Below are positions 35,202 to 46,803 of a DNA stretch of 64,000 bases, one piece after another. The stretch is from NCBI GenBank assembly GCA_030770535.1, contig JASVEC010000018.1, forward strand, positions 124,001 to 188,000, given 5' to 3'. This DNA is from Batkoa obscura. Its lineage: Eukaryota > Entomophthoromycota > Entomophthoromycetes > Entomophthorales > Batkoaceae. Under the pieces are notes generated by a model. The model ran no database searches and had not been told where the DNA came from. It saw only the letters and a program-made list of their open reading frames with translations. Position 1 is the first letter of the stretch, and each line of letters starts with the position of its first letter. The translations under genes and the position numbers were made by a program.

Positions 35202-36134
35202 TGTGAAATCTAGTACTCAGTGGTTGGAGTCAAAAACAGTTATTGCCTGGTTAACTACACTATAAATTGAAAGGTCTTAGTTTATGCGACTAAGATAGAC
35301 TTGGATTATGAAGAATAACTCGTAATAGGCCACAGACTATGTAAGGTAAATAGAATAGACAATACTAGTCTAAAATCTACGTAAAATACTATTAAGAAAA
35401 CTTAGTGGCTTTATTAAATGCTTGAGATATCAGGGATGTGAAATATCGCTTTGTCAGTCCCATGGTTAATTATAACATAACAATCGCCTAAGCTGTTGTG
35501 TTCTCGAGTTCAGAGGAAATCAATCCCATGTTCTTATTTTGATTTGTTATGAGAATTTCTAGCTCCATCCAAAAGAATATTATCTTCTCATTTTGATATT
35601 TATACTTTTCAGAGTATAAAAGAGTTTACAGAGTATAGTAGTTCGAGGCTTTTTAACTGAATTATTCCCTGATATTTCGTATATTTAATAAAGCCACTAC
35701 GTTTTCTTAATAGTATTTTACATAGATTTTACATTAGTATTGTCTATTCTATTTGTTTTATATAGCTTGTAACCTATTACGTGCTATTCCTCATAACCCA
35801 AGTCTATCTTAGTCACATAAACTAAGACCTTTCGACTTATAGTGTAGTCAACCCAGCAATAGCTGCTCTTGACTCCAAACCCTGAGTACCAGATTTCACA
35901 AGGGAATAATTCAGTTAAAAAGCCTCGAGTTACTATGTTTTAGAATTTCTTTTATACTCTGATAAGTATAGATATCAAAATGAGAAGATAGTATTCTTTG
36001 GGATGAAGCTAGAAATTCTCATAGGAAACCAAAATAAGAGCATGGCATTGATTGTCTCTAAACTCGAGAACACAACAGCTTATGCGGCTATTATGCTATA
36101 ATTAGCCATGGGGCTGACAAAGTAATATTTCACA
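35202..36134 (-). mobile_element. Solo-LTR-like fossil (outer), interrupted by a second copy
   Basis: An element with TGTGAAAT...ATTTCACA ends, split at 35436/35901 by another copy in opposite orientation. The two outer pieces together equal one reverse-complement copy of the inner element. TG...CA ends and the 5-bp duplication made by the inner copy fit a solo LTR of an LTR retrotransposon; no internal protein region is present. Its own target duplication is not recognisable, which fits greater age. Confidence 0.65.
35437..35900 (+). mobile_element. Solo-LTR-like element (inner, nested)
   Basis: 464 bp with ends TGTGAAAT/ATTTCACA and a clean 5-bp duplication AGGGA at 35432-35436 and 35901-35905. 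It is inserted in reverse orientation inside a relative. Size, TG...CA ends and 5-bp duplication point to a solo LTR. No open frame. A 5-bp-duplicating non-coding DNA transposon is the alternative. Confidence 0.7.
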
Positions 36135-36461
36135 CGAACTCACAACATGTATTATAATAAAATAAATTAAAACTATTAAGTGTTATAAGGTTTTATTTTA
36201 GATGATTGATAATATAACTTCCTAGTTCAACGTTTCATATTATTTGGCGAAAATTTAAATTGAAAGATTTTAAGTTTATATTGTATTTAAACTTTCAACA
36301 TAATCTCAGTTTATATGATAGACTGAATTTTTAAGTTTCATATTTAAAACAAGTTTAATTGCAAAATTATCAACTAAAAACAAGCTATCCTAAAAATAAA
36401 AATGTCAGTTGATATTTACAATCATTATTATATTCAAATTACCCAATTAAAAAGTAGTATA

Positions 36462-36557
36462 TAGGGGGTATTTTCTTTGCATTCATCATTTTTTATGTAT
36501 TTTAAGTACTGACTAAGTGGAAAAATTATTTTGAAATTCTTAAAAAATACATCCCCA
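36462..36557 (-). mobile_element. TA-MITE copy in left palindrome arm
   Basis: Start degraded (TAGGGGGTA), end CATCCCCA followed by TA. Internal core diverged (TTTTAAGTACTGACT). Confidence 0.7.
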
Positions 36558-36627
36558 TATGTTTGATTTATTAGCCTTATCTAGTTAAATTATATTTTAA
36601 TTAGATAAGGCTAATAAATCAAACATA

Positions 36628-36726
36628 TGGAGATGTATTTTTTATTTAAGAATTTCACTAGCAATCTTTCTGCTTAAATAGCGCTTAAAAGATGGAAAAA
36701 ATAATGAAACTAAAAAAACATCACCA
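36628..36726 (+). mobile_element. TA-MITE copy in right palindrome arm
   Basis: 99 bp, TGGAGATG...CATCACCA with TA on both sides and intact AAATAGCGCTTAAAA core. The matching place in the other arm of the old inverted duplication (near 58609-58614, CATATG) has no MITE, an empty site. Confidence 0.8.
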
Positions 36727-37068
36727 TATGCTACTTTTTAATTGGGTAATTGAATACAATAATGATTGTAAATATCAACGACGTTTATTTTTTATAACAG
36801 ATTCAAAGCCAAGTTCAATTAGTCGTAAAACCTGGTCATGTTTCAGGGTGATCACATAATTTTATAGTCAAATGGATTTTTAAATAAAAATTGAAATTTT
36901 AGATTAAAGCAAAAATTAAAAAGTATAAAAGGTAAGGGAAAGTACTCAAAATTGTTAATTTCAATTTTAAAGTTCATTTCATTTTTTTGGCTTGGATCCC
37001 ATTTTTACTTTAACTTTGTATCACTATCACTTCAATCATATCAAGTTCACTTCTATCTTCTAGCCACA

Positions 37069-37428
37069 ATGCCAAAATTTACAAACAAACCTAATAATAA
37101 CAACTCCATTGATAAACTTTGCTCTAGAGTGGAAGCTTTATCAATCACTAATAGAATCACATCTAATGATATAGATCAATTAATAAGTAGAATTCATTCA
37201 CTAACGTTAAATGAAACAAAATCTATCATCCAACAAAAGTTACATCATAAGAGAAATAAAAAAATGGTTCAAGCGGAATCAGATATGTTATTAAATTCGT
37301 TTGATTCATATTTTATTCAAGAAATTAAGAGTAAAAAAGATATTTTTAGCCGTATCTTTAACAAGAGGAAGCGTACAATCCCATGTCAGTTAGAGTTTGT
37401 CATGGCTTCGAAGAAATATTACTTCTGA
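37069..37428 (+). CDS. Orphan basic protein, 119 residues, paralogue A
   Basis: Single-exon ORF starting MPKFTNKPNNNNSIDKLCSR. A helix-rich segment follows (DIDQLISRIHSLTLNETKSI, IQQKLHHKRNKKMVQ), then a variable middle, and a Lys-rich end KSKKDIFSRIFNKRKR and LEFVMASKKYYF. No signal peptide, membrane segment or known domain seen. Its paralogue on the other side of the inverted duplication has exactly the same length and 75 of 119 identical residues, the differences being concentrated at residues 71-90. Conservation of length and both ends after strong DNA divergence argues it is a real gene. Function unknown. An upstream in-frame extension to 36952 exists but the paralogy begins at this Met. 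Confidence 0.6.
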   Translation: MPKFTNKPNNNNSIDKLCSRVEALSITNRITSNDIDQLISRIHSLTLNETKSIIQQKLHHKRNKKMVQAESDMLLNSFDSYFIQEIKSKKDIFSRIFNKRKRTIPCQLEFVMASKKYYF

Positions 37429-38137
37429 TTCGTTTCCCTTAAAATTGGATATTGATATCGTTCAATCATATGGAATATAGGGCTTATTTTGAGAAGTTTT
37501 GTTCGTAATACTCTACTTTTACCAAGAAACCAAGAATGGGTTTGCCATTTGAACATATTTCCGCTTTTCGAAGTGATTTCTAATCTTTGTTTATATACTA
37601 TTTCAAACATCTGTAATCTAAAAAAAACTTATTATTATTATTATTATTATTATTGTTATACAGTCCCATGAGTGAACACTTTAAATACTTTAGCTTTTAT
37701 TTAATAAACTATTTTTTATATTCAACTTGTATTTATTTTTTATCAAATATTGGAATATTTTCAATGAGCAATAATACTCAATGTCATTACACTCCATTTT
37801 AAAGCACTTGATGAATTGCTTTAACTCAACCATATAAAGTAGATATTCAATGCACCAGAACTTTGTTTATTGTGAGCTACAAGGGCATATAATCAATGAT
37901 TCATTCCTAACTTAATCTGAGTTCTTTATTAAAATCAATAAAGATAATAGATAATAATAGTATGTCTTTAAGTTAATCTCATCTTTTTAGAAGTGTAATG
38001 TTTTGTTTTATGTTTTAGATTTTACGTGGCTTGAATAATTGGCTCATAAATTGGCTATAGAAATTTATTGATTTCAATGTTCGATTTCAAATATCAACTT
38101 TTATTTTTTAATACAAATAAACATTCAATTCAACAAA

Positions 38138-38518
38138 ATGGACACAGATGATATAATCAATATAGGAGTAACAATGGTCAAAGCCAAAGAACTAAAAAAT
38201 ATGGATATGCCCCTATTGGGGAAGAATGATGCCTATGCTAAAGTGAAAATTAAACAACAAGAATATAAAACTTCAGTAAAAAGAAATGCAGGTAGTCAAT
38301 GTGCTTGGGAAGAAACATTTCATTTAAGGTTAGAAAAAGGGGATAAGATAGAAATTGAAGTATGGGATGAAGATTTATTAAGGGATGATTTTATTGGTTC
38401 TGTTTCTATTCCCTCAGACGTGATTTTTTCAGAGGGCTCGATTGAGGGCTGGTATCAACTTTATCAAGGTCATAAACAAAGTGGTAAAATCTTTTTGAAG
38501 ATTCATTATTTACCTTGA
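38138..38518 (+). CDS. Single C2-domain protein, left-arm copy
   Basis: 126-residue single-exon gene that is almost entirely one C2 domain: INIGVTMVKAKELKNMDMPL, GKNDAYAKVKIKQQEYKTSV, CAWEETFHLRLEKGDKIEIE, VWDEDLLRDDFIGSVSIPSD and GKIFLKIHYLP. The Asp residues of the calcium-binding loops (D in MDMPLLGKND, DEDLLRDD) are largely present, so calcium-dependent phospholipid binding is plausible. It is a small cytosolic C2 protein like those of plants and fungi used in membrane traffic. The other arm carries an identical copy, so two identical genes exist. No signal peptide. Confidence 0.85.
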   Translation: MDTDDIINIGVTMVKAKELKNMDMPLLGKNDAYAKVKIKQQEYKTSVKRNAGSQCAWEETFHLRLEKGDKIEIEVWDEDLLRDDFIGSVSIPSDVIFSEGSIEGWYQLYQGHKQSGKIFLKIHYLP

Positions 38519-38973
38519 GGTTTATTTTTTTATTCTTTTTCTTCAAATAAATAATTGGAAGTTCAAAGTGATGAGGTTATTTGGCATTGTTTTGAGTTTT
38601 AGTTTATTAAGTAACATAAATCGAGATTGTTCTGTGGGATTATTAAGCTATTTTAATAAAATAAAATAAAATATACTTTATTTAAAGTATACTGAAATTC
38701 ATTATGTAAGGTTTATGAAATAGCTATCAAACCCCTCATTTAATGATAGATCATTTCTATTTTTCTTTATTTTAAATTACAAATAATAAGTTGGAATATG
38801 TCACAAATAAAGTAGGTTTGTTTTTCAATAGTAACAAATCCTATTTATTAAAAAGGTAATGCAAAATGTCCTTTTTCAAACGTGTTAAAGGAGTAGGAAC
38901 TTTTGATATTTAATTAATAATTAATGGAGATAATGAATAAGTTAACTAGGCTTTAAGAAAAGAGGATAATATT

Positions 38974-39070
38974 TGAGGATGTATTTTTGTATTCAAGATT
39001 TTACTCAATTTTTTCACTTAAATAGTGCTTAAAAGATGGAAAAAGTAATGAAGCCAAAAAAACACCCCCA
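38974..39070 (+). mobile_element. TA-MITE copy, left arm
   Basis: GAGGATG start, CACCCCCA end, core AAATAGTGCTTAAAAGATGG. Confidence 0.75.
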
Positions 39071-39081
39071 TTTAATAGATT

Positions 39082-39175
39082 TGAGGATGTTTTTGGCTTC
39101 ATTTTTTTCATCTTTTAAGCATTATTTGAGTGGATTAATTATTAGTAAAATGTTGAACATGAAAATAGATTCCCA
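39082..39175 (-). mobile_element. TA-MITE copy, left arm
   Basis: Twelve bases after the previous copy and in opposite orientation; core TTTTAAGCATTATTTGAG. Confidence 0.7.
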
Positions 39176-39214
39176 TTCTTTAGTTTGTTGTTTTACTCAT
39201 TTTTAAGAAACAAA

Positions 39215-39292
39215 TGGAGATGTTTTGGCTTCATTTTTTCCGTCTTTTAAGCGCTATTTGAGTGGAAAAACTGGGTAGTAAAGTTCTTAAAT
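39215..39292 (-). mobile_element. TA-MITE copy, 3' truncated, left arm
   Basis: TGGAGATG start and core TTTTAAGCGCTATTTGAGTG; the far end is missing after AAGTTCTTAAATA. Confidence 0.65.
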
Positions 39293-39403
39293 AATCTGAT
39301 CTAATTTAAAAAAACTATTTGTAGTATTTTGTTTATTTGTTTCATTTGACAGTTACAACATTTAGGGATGTATTTTTGTATTTGACTTTAAAACTCTATT
39401 AAA

Positions 39404-39502
39404 TGGGGATGATTTTTTTGATTTCATTACTTTTTCCACCTTTTAAGCGCTATTTGAGCGGAAAATTTGTTAGTAAAATTCTTAACACAAAAATACATCC
39501 CA
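39404..39502 (-). mobile_element. TA-MITE copy, left arm
   Basis: Full copy TGGGGATG...CATCCCA. A fragment of another copy (GGGATGTATTTTTGTATTTG) lies just before it at 39364-39385. Confidence 0.75.
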
Positions 39503-39668
39503 AATGGAGAGAATGACTAATAAAATCTAAAATAAAAAATAGGAACCTATGTCAAATAAGTATATTATTGACTGTTTATTTAAGAAACATATTAAATTGA
39601 TGAGATTCAAGTATATAAAAATAAGCAATCAATTAATATTCTTTTCGTCCAAAAAGATAAAATGGAGA

Positions 39669-39741
39669 TGATCCCGCCAGGGATCGAACCTGGAATCGCT
39701 TGTTCCGTAGACAAGCGCCTTATCCATTGGGCCACGGGACC
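39669..39741 (-). tRNA. tRNA-Arg (ACG), left-arm copy
   Basis: 73 nt, intronless. Acceptor stem GGTCCCG pairs with CGGGATC and A is the discriminator. The D-arm is short, the anticodon loop CTACGGA gives anticodon ACG (Arg, CGU), and the T-arm has GGTTCGATCC with A and B boxes in place. An identical gene sits in the other arm. Confidence 0.95.
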
Positions 39742-39914
39742 TTTTACTTTTCTCTTTACTGTAGCAATGTTATTTATTCTGCGTATTATTTACATTAGAA
39801 AATTTAAACTAAATCAAATTGCTTTTATAGTCTAAACCAATAAAAACAATTCTATCATTTTATTAAGCAATTCGAATTTTGACTTTGAACTTTTGTTCAG
39901 CAATCAAAAATAAG

Positions 39915-40493
39915 ATGAGTTTAAACAAAGCAAATCAATTAATATCCTTTGCTTTAACAAGCTTTAGGAAAAATATTTCACCAGTCGTTACCATCAACAG
40001 AAGCTTTTCAAATTCAATTAGACGTTTAAATACAACTGAAGGAAAGGGTAACATTCTAAACGAGTTTCCAATTTTAAAAGAAACTGCCCCAGTTGAAAAA
40101 AAGTCAAGAAAAAATAAGTCAAAGCTTGATAATGATAGCTCTTATTCCCATGTATTAAATGTTCATTGTTCGTTAAACAATACCATTCTAACTCTATGTA
40201 ACTCTAAAGACCAGGTGATTGCAACTGCTTCCAGCGGTACAGCTGGATTTAAAAAAGCACAAAGAGCTGGGTTTGAAGCTGCTTATCAAGCTGCTGTTCA
40301 ATTAGTGGAAAAAACAAAGTTAAAGAGACAAAATGTTAGTGAATTATTGGTTAAATTTAAAGGGTTTGGTCCAGGTAGAGAGGCAGTTTTTAGATCCATT
40401 CGTTCTAATACCGATTGGCCAGTAGCTCGTGTTACAGATACTACTCCTATCCCCCATAACGGTTGTCGTCCTCCAAAGCCTCGTCGTTTATAA
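39915..40493 (+). CDS. Mitochondrial ribosomal protein uS11m
   Basis: 192 residues from the ATG at 39915. A mitochondrial presequence-like start (MSLNKANQLISFALTSFRKN, RSFSNSIRRL) precedes the uS11 domain: VLNVHCSLNNTILTLCNSKD, TASSGTAGFKKAQRAGFEAA, VKFKGFGPGREAVFRSIRSN, ARVTDTTPIPHNGCRPPKPR. uS11 lines the platform of the small subunit and contacts 12S-type rRNA. Called Mrps18 in budding yeast. It is the first gene inside the inverted repeat on the left, 174 bases from the tRNA. No introns, unlike its neighbours. Confidence 0.95.
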   Translation: MSLNKANQLISFALTSFRKNISPVVTINRSFSNSIRRLNTTEGKGNILNEFPILKETAPVEKKSRKNKSKLDNDSSYSHVLNVHCSLNNTILTLCNSKDQVIATASSGTAGFKKAQRAGFEAAYQAAVQLVEKTKLKRQNVSELLVKFKGFGPGREAVFRSIRSNTDWPVARVTDTTPIPHNGCRPPKPRRL

Positions 40494-40712
40494 TCAAATC
40501 TTATTGAGTATTTTTTAGCTATGAATTGTTTGAATCTTGACTCCTTTTAAACTGTTTCATCAATTTTAAGGGCTGAAGTATCTTAGAAATAGAAATAAAT
40601 TAAAATTCAACTTAGATTTTTAGAATGTATTTTAAACGTAGTTTGTGTATCATAGTATTTTGGTAAGCAATTGCTTGAATATAAAAACTAACTATTATAA
40701 TGTTTCATTATA

Positions 40713-40811
40713 TGGCGATGGTTTTTTTGATTTCATTCTTTTCCATTTTTTAAACGCTATTTGAGTGGAAAATTTGTTAGTAAAATTCTTAAACAAAAAA
40801 ATACATCCCCA
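40713..40811 (-). mobile_element. TA-MITE copy
   Basis: 99 bp with TA on both sides (40711-40712, 40812-40813), CATCCCCA end intact. Lies between uS11m and RPN12 (whose 3' flank fills 40812-41188). Confidence 0.8.
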
Positions 40812-41188
40812 TATACGCTTTTATTTTTATATATTTGTATAATTATTTAAAATCTAAAAAATGCTTATTATAAAGCAGTAGCATTTTGTCCCAATAAACA
40901 GTATTGTTATCATTTATACAAAAGGATTTTTGTGTTAATATAGCAATCTTAGATCATGGTCCTAATCATATACGCTAAACTTATGAATTAATAGTATTAT
41001 TGATAAATATCAATAAATTTGTATTCATTCAAATAATTCAACTTGCTAATAAATTAACTTCATGCAATTCTAACTTACATGACAACTATCTACATATAAT
41101 AATAAAATTCCAAGCTTTAGAAATTAACAACATAATTGAAGTTAACGAGCAAGTTTATTAACTCCACTAAAAAAACCTTTATTAAAAC

Positions 41189-42256
41189 TTAAACAATACG
41201 TTCCATTTCTTTTGCATAAAATATAGCTTGTTCTAATACTTGGTTAACTGGAACAGCTGAAGTATCATCACTTTGTTGTGCTGTTTTAAATTGAACTCTT
41301 TGATCAATATTAATCACCCACCCACGCTAAAAGTTATTAACTTTAATCCTCATGAAATGAAAATAATATCTTACTTGTTTAGCTAATTTTACTACTTCTT
41401 CATTCTTTTTAAAAAAGAGCATACTACTAACTTGTTGAATAGGAAGGCTTTTATAAGCCTTTTCACAACAACTAGCAATCTCATCTCTATTCAATAAAAT
41501 TAGGATTGCATATTGAAATCCAATTAGTACATTACCTAATAGTAAGAGCTAAAAAGTCCATAAAATAAATAAACTCATTGGATGGTACTGTTTCACGTGC
41601 ATTTAATACTTTATTGTAACTACCTTCCATTAATGCTTTTTCTAAATTCACTGGGTGCATAAGATATTCATTATTTTCTAGTAAATCCGATGGAATCCCT
41701 TCCAATGTAAGGTGAAATGTTGAAATTTGATTTTGTGCTAATAAACTCATAAGATATAACCCTTTTAACTTATTTTCTCTTGGTGATGGTGGTAATGAAT
41801 CTCTAAATATATTTTTTTAGCTTCTGTTCTTTATAAATGGGCTATAAATAGCTTGAATTTCATTTGCGTCAATTTTTTACCTATGATCAATATAATAAGT
41901 TTGAAGTTGAGAATACAAACGTTCAAAACCTTGAATATCGTTTTCATTAATATTAATTAAAGCTCCTATTTCTAAAACATCACCTATTTAATAATATAAT
42001 TATTGTCCATTCATTAATAGTATTTATTTATTCCACTTACGAACTGCTACTTTTTGTTCATAATTTAAAGTTGATGCTGGAGTTAAGAATGAATTTTTAA
42101 TTAATTCTAACTAATGTTAAATTATTTATGAATTTATCCTAAAAATTAGAAGTTAAATAAAATTACTTTGATAGCGCTCAAGGTAGTTAAAGCATTAGGA
42201 TCTTTATTTTCATATTCTCTTTTTAATTGTTCATGTAATTGAGCTAAATTGGCCAT
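41189..42256 (-). CDS. RPN12: 26S proteasome regulatory subunit Rpn12
   Basis: Six exons from the ATG at 42256: MANLAQLHEQLKREYENKDP, LELIKNSFLTPASTL, DVLEIGALININENDIQGFE, RLYSQLQTYYIDH, SLPPSPRENKLKGLYLMSLL, AQNQISTFHLTLEGIPSDLL and the C-terminal PCI-like part with EIASCCEKAYKSLPIQQVSS and RGWVINIDQRVQF. This is Rpn12/PSMD8, the last non-ATPase lid subunit to join the 19S particle, of the CSN8/PSMD8/eIF3K family. Length near 265 residues is normal. It is divergent from ATP19, with 270 bases between starts. Confidence 0.9.
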
Positions 42257-42526
42257 TTTAGTAAAAATATTATAAAAAACTTAATTAGTGCTTAGTAATT
42301 TTTAGTTAAAAGAGTTAGCTGACGTAAACGTTGCAAAAATTAGAATTGCAAAAACTAGACATCGATTACAATGAGTAAATTGAATAAAAATTCCCATAAC
42401 TTATGGTTAAACGAAATAATCCATAGATTCCATGCTTTGGAATCTTATTGGCCCGAATTTAATCGAGTGTATAACTTCTATCAGATAGTTATTGCATTCA
42501 ACTTCATAAAAGACGTGTTTCATAAT

Positions 42527-42865
42527 ATGGGAGCTTACTATAAAATCTTTGGACAAAAAATTGCAAGTGAATACGTAAGTGCTTACCTTTACTCACATAC
42601 CTAGTCGCTAGATGAAGCATTTTTAACAATCAACATAACATTTGAAATATTTATCATGAATAAAAGGAACTTATTTTTAATTTAGTTAGTATTTGGTACT
42701 TGGGCCGCTTTAGGTTTTGGTATTTATTCAGCTAAAGGTGGATCTTCTAAGACCGATAACAAATTACCTGAACCTAAGATCAATGCTTCTTCAAACGAAG
42801 AAGAAGCTTTCATTCAAGAATTCCTTAAAGCCGCTGAAAACGACTCTACCCCTGCTAAACATTAA
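42527..42865 (+). CDS. ATP19: F-type ATP synthase subunit k (Atp19)
   Basis: Two exons (42527-42574, 42686-42865) give 75 residues: MGAYYKIFGQKIASEY, then LVFGTWAALGFGIYSAKGGS with one membrane segment, then an acidic/Lys-rich tail. The MGAxYxxFG start and the following Gly/Ala-rich helix are the subunit k (DAPIT-like) signature. The protein sits at the dimer interface of mitochondrial ATP synthase. Oddity: the frame is open for 52 codons upstream, from an ATG at 42371 (MSKLNKNSHNLWLNEIIHRF), with no stop, so a longer form is possible. The homology begins only at 42527, which is why that start is chosen. Confidence 0.85.
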
Positions 42866-43370
42866 GTATGGTATTTGGTGAATTAAATTTTAGTTAAAAT
42901 AACCATTTTAGATTTTGATGTGTTGTTTTTTATTGTTGTTATTTTAGATACGTGGTGAAATAGGATAATGTTAATGAATACATAGAAATAGATTCAAAAG
43001 ATTTACATCATATTGATGATCCTATGATTGCTATTATTTGTTAATCTAGTACTGATGTAGTTGAGTATAAACTGTCATTGGTTAGATTGATAAAGTATAG
43101 ATTCAGACATAGTTATATAGATAAAGATAAAATTCTGTTTCTTTCTGGCCTTTATAGAAATTATTAAGATATCTAAAAAATTGAAGCTTTAAATTCAACA
43201 TAAAAACCACACTTTATTAACCTTTATTGTTTATAATTTTAAGAAACAAAATGATTTTAAAATAATTTTACATAAGTCATCTTAAAGTTAAAGGTTGGCA
43301 CTGCCAGTTATTAATCAAAAATATTTATTATATTTATTCAATATAATTTTAGAAAACCAAAAAAAAAGTA
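42866..43370. other. Convergent 3' spacer between ATP19 and DDX41
   Basis: AT-rich, no gene or repeat recognised. Confidence 0.5.
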
Positions 43371-45761
<2,391 letters not shown>

Positions 45762-46255
45762 TTTGTAAAGAGATAAATCAAGAATTTGAATAATATTTTT
45801 TTAAAGGAATTAAATCGGGCATCTTAAAAAAACAAAGAATACAAATAGAAATCATACAATAAATTTATTGAATTTTATTAACAAGGGTTAAAGAAATAAC
45901 AAATATTGTAGTTATGTTATAGAAATTTTATTTATTTTTTATTCAATAAACCAAATACTTATTTTTTTAATTTGCTTAATTTAGGATATAATTAATAAAA
46001 AAAAATGCTGATCAAAAAATTAAAAGAATTAGCCTATTAAAAATTGTAAGAAAAATTTATTATAATAATATAATAATAATAATATTTATATTAATTGTAA
46101 CAAAAATAATATGTTAAAATGAAATTTAATTTAATAGATTATTGATGATAATCTAGCGATCAATAATAGTTCTAATGTAAATATTACTATTTAAATAGAC
46201 TAATTCTATTTTATTCTTTATATATTTTATTTTTTATATATTTTATATTTTGACA
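45762..46255. other. AT-rich divergent spacer
   Basis: Upstream of DDX41 on one side and of a secreted-protein gene on the other. AAT-rich tracts near 46060-46090. Nothing else. Confidence 0.5.
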
Positions 46256-46681
46256 ATGAAAATCATTAGTTTAGTCTCATTATTGCTGGTCAATATCCCA
46301 AATATATTAAGTTCCAAAGTAGCTAGTAACGCTGAACTAAAAATTAAGGAAAATATTCCTTCTAAAGAATTAAATTCTAATGGAGGATATCGTCCACGAT
46401 ATGACGACGATGATGATGACGACGACGATCGATATGATTCAGGTCATCATTACAATCGACCAAGACCAGATTATGGTCAAAGATCAAGATGCCCAAGAGG
46501 CAATGAAAGATGTAATCGTGGTAATAGTGGTGCTTTTTGTTATGATGGATTTAACTGCCCACCTTGCTGGACTTATAATCGAGGTAGTGGAAATTGGGAT
46601 TGTTATGATTATAATTATGAAACAGGTAGAGGTTGCATCTTTGATTGGATTGATGTTAGAAATGAATGTGGAAGATACTAA
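46256..46681 (+). CDS. Small secreted Cys-rich protein with Asp tract
   Basis: 141 residues, single exon, ATG at 46256. Signal peptide MKIISLVSLLLVNIPNILSS, then a run of nine Asp (RYDDDDDDDDDRY), a charged linker, and a Cys-rich C-terminal half (SRCPRGNERCNRG, AFCYDGFNCPPCWTYNRGSG, NWDCYDYNYETGRGCIFDWI, RNECGRY), nine Cys in about 65 residues. No known domain recognised. Such short, secreted, disulphide-rich proteins are often wall or effector-like in fungi, but no role can be read here. The overlapping +1 frame (MEDIVHDMTT...) is a shadow. Confidence 0.75.
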   Translation: MKIISLVSLLLVNIPNILSSKVASNAELKIKENIPSKELNSNGGYRPRYDDDDDDDDDRYDSGHHYNRPRPDYGQRSRCPRGNERCNRGNSGAFCYDGFNCPPCWTYNRGSGNWDCYDYNYETGRGCIFDWIDVRNECGRY

Positions 46682-46803
46682 TTAAATTTATATCATTATG
46701 AAATAAAAATGAGCGTAAATTTTGTACTTTTGTTAGTTTTAAAATATATTATAATTGCTATTATGTTATTAATATGGTGTTTTGATTTTATTTTTAATAA
46801 AAT

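Larger units (their letters stand above)
36408..36779. repeat. Long palindrome with a MITE in each arm
   Basis: Arms of about 175 bases are inverted copies of each other (GTTGATATTTACAATCATTA at 36408 mirrors the end at 36779), with the centre near 36593. Each arm includes a MITE in opposite orientation plus unique flank, so it arose by inverted duplication of a MITE-containing segment, not by two insertions alone. It abuts the old outer end of the inverted duplication described below. Confidence 0.8.
36600..37451 (+). repeat. Diverged outer part of the inverted duplication, left
   Basis: Aligns in reverse with about 57897-58640, clearest from 36725. Shared stretches include CATATGCTACT, TTTCAGGGTGATCACATAAT and AAATGGATTTTTAAATAAAA, with many substitutions and small gaps, in contrast with the perfect inner arm. 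It contains the orphan gene at 37069-37428. Confidence 0.8.
37452..39758 (+). repeat. 2307-bp inverted repeat, left arm
   Basis: Reverse complement of 55590-57896. Both arms have the same length and every segment I compared (a TAT/ATA repeat tract, the C2 gene, non-coding DNA, MITEs, tRNA) matches without a difference. Positions map as x to 95348 minus x. Outer edge TTGATATCG at 37452; inner edge TCTCTTTA at 39758, 17 bases past the tRNA gene. Confidence 0.92.

Noticed and set aside
37489-37671. 60-codon open frame present in both repeat arms (and at 57677-57859)
   Set aside because: It is duplicated only because the whole arm is; there is no signal or domain, and it ends in a TAT/ATA repeat that encodes poly-Tyr. 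An overlapping opposite frame is equally open.
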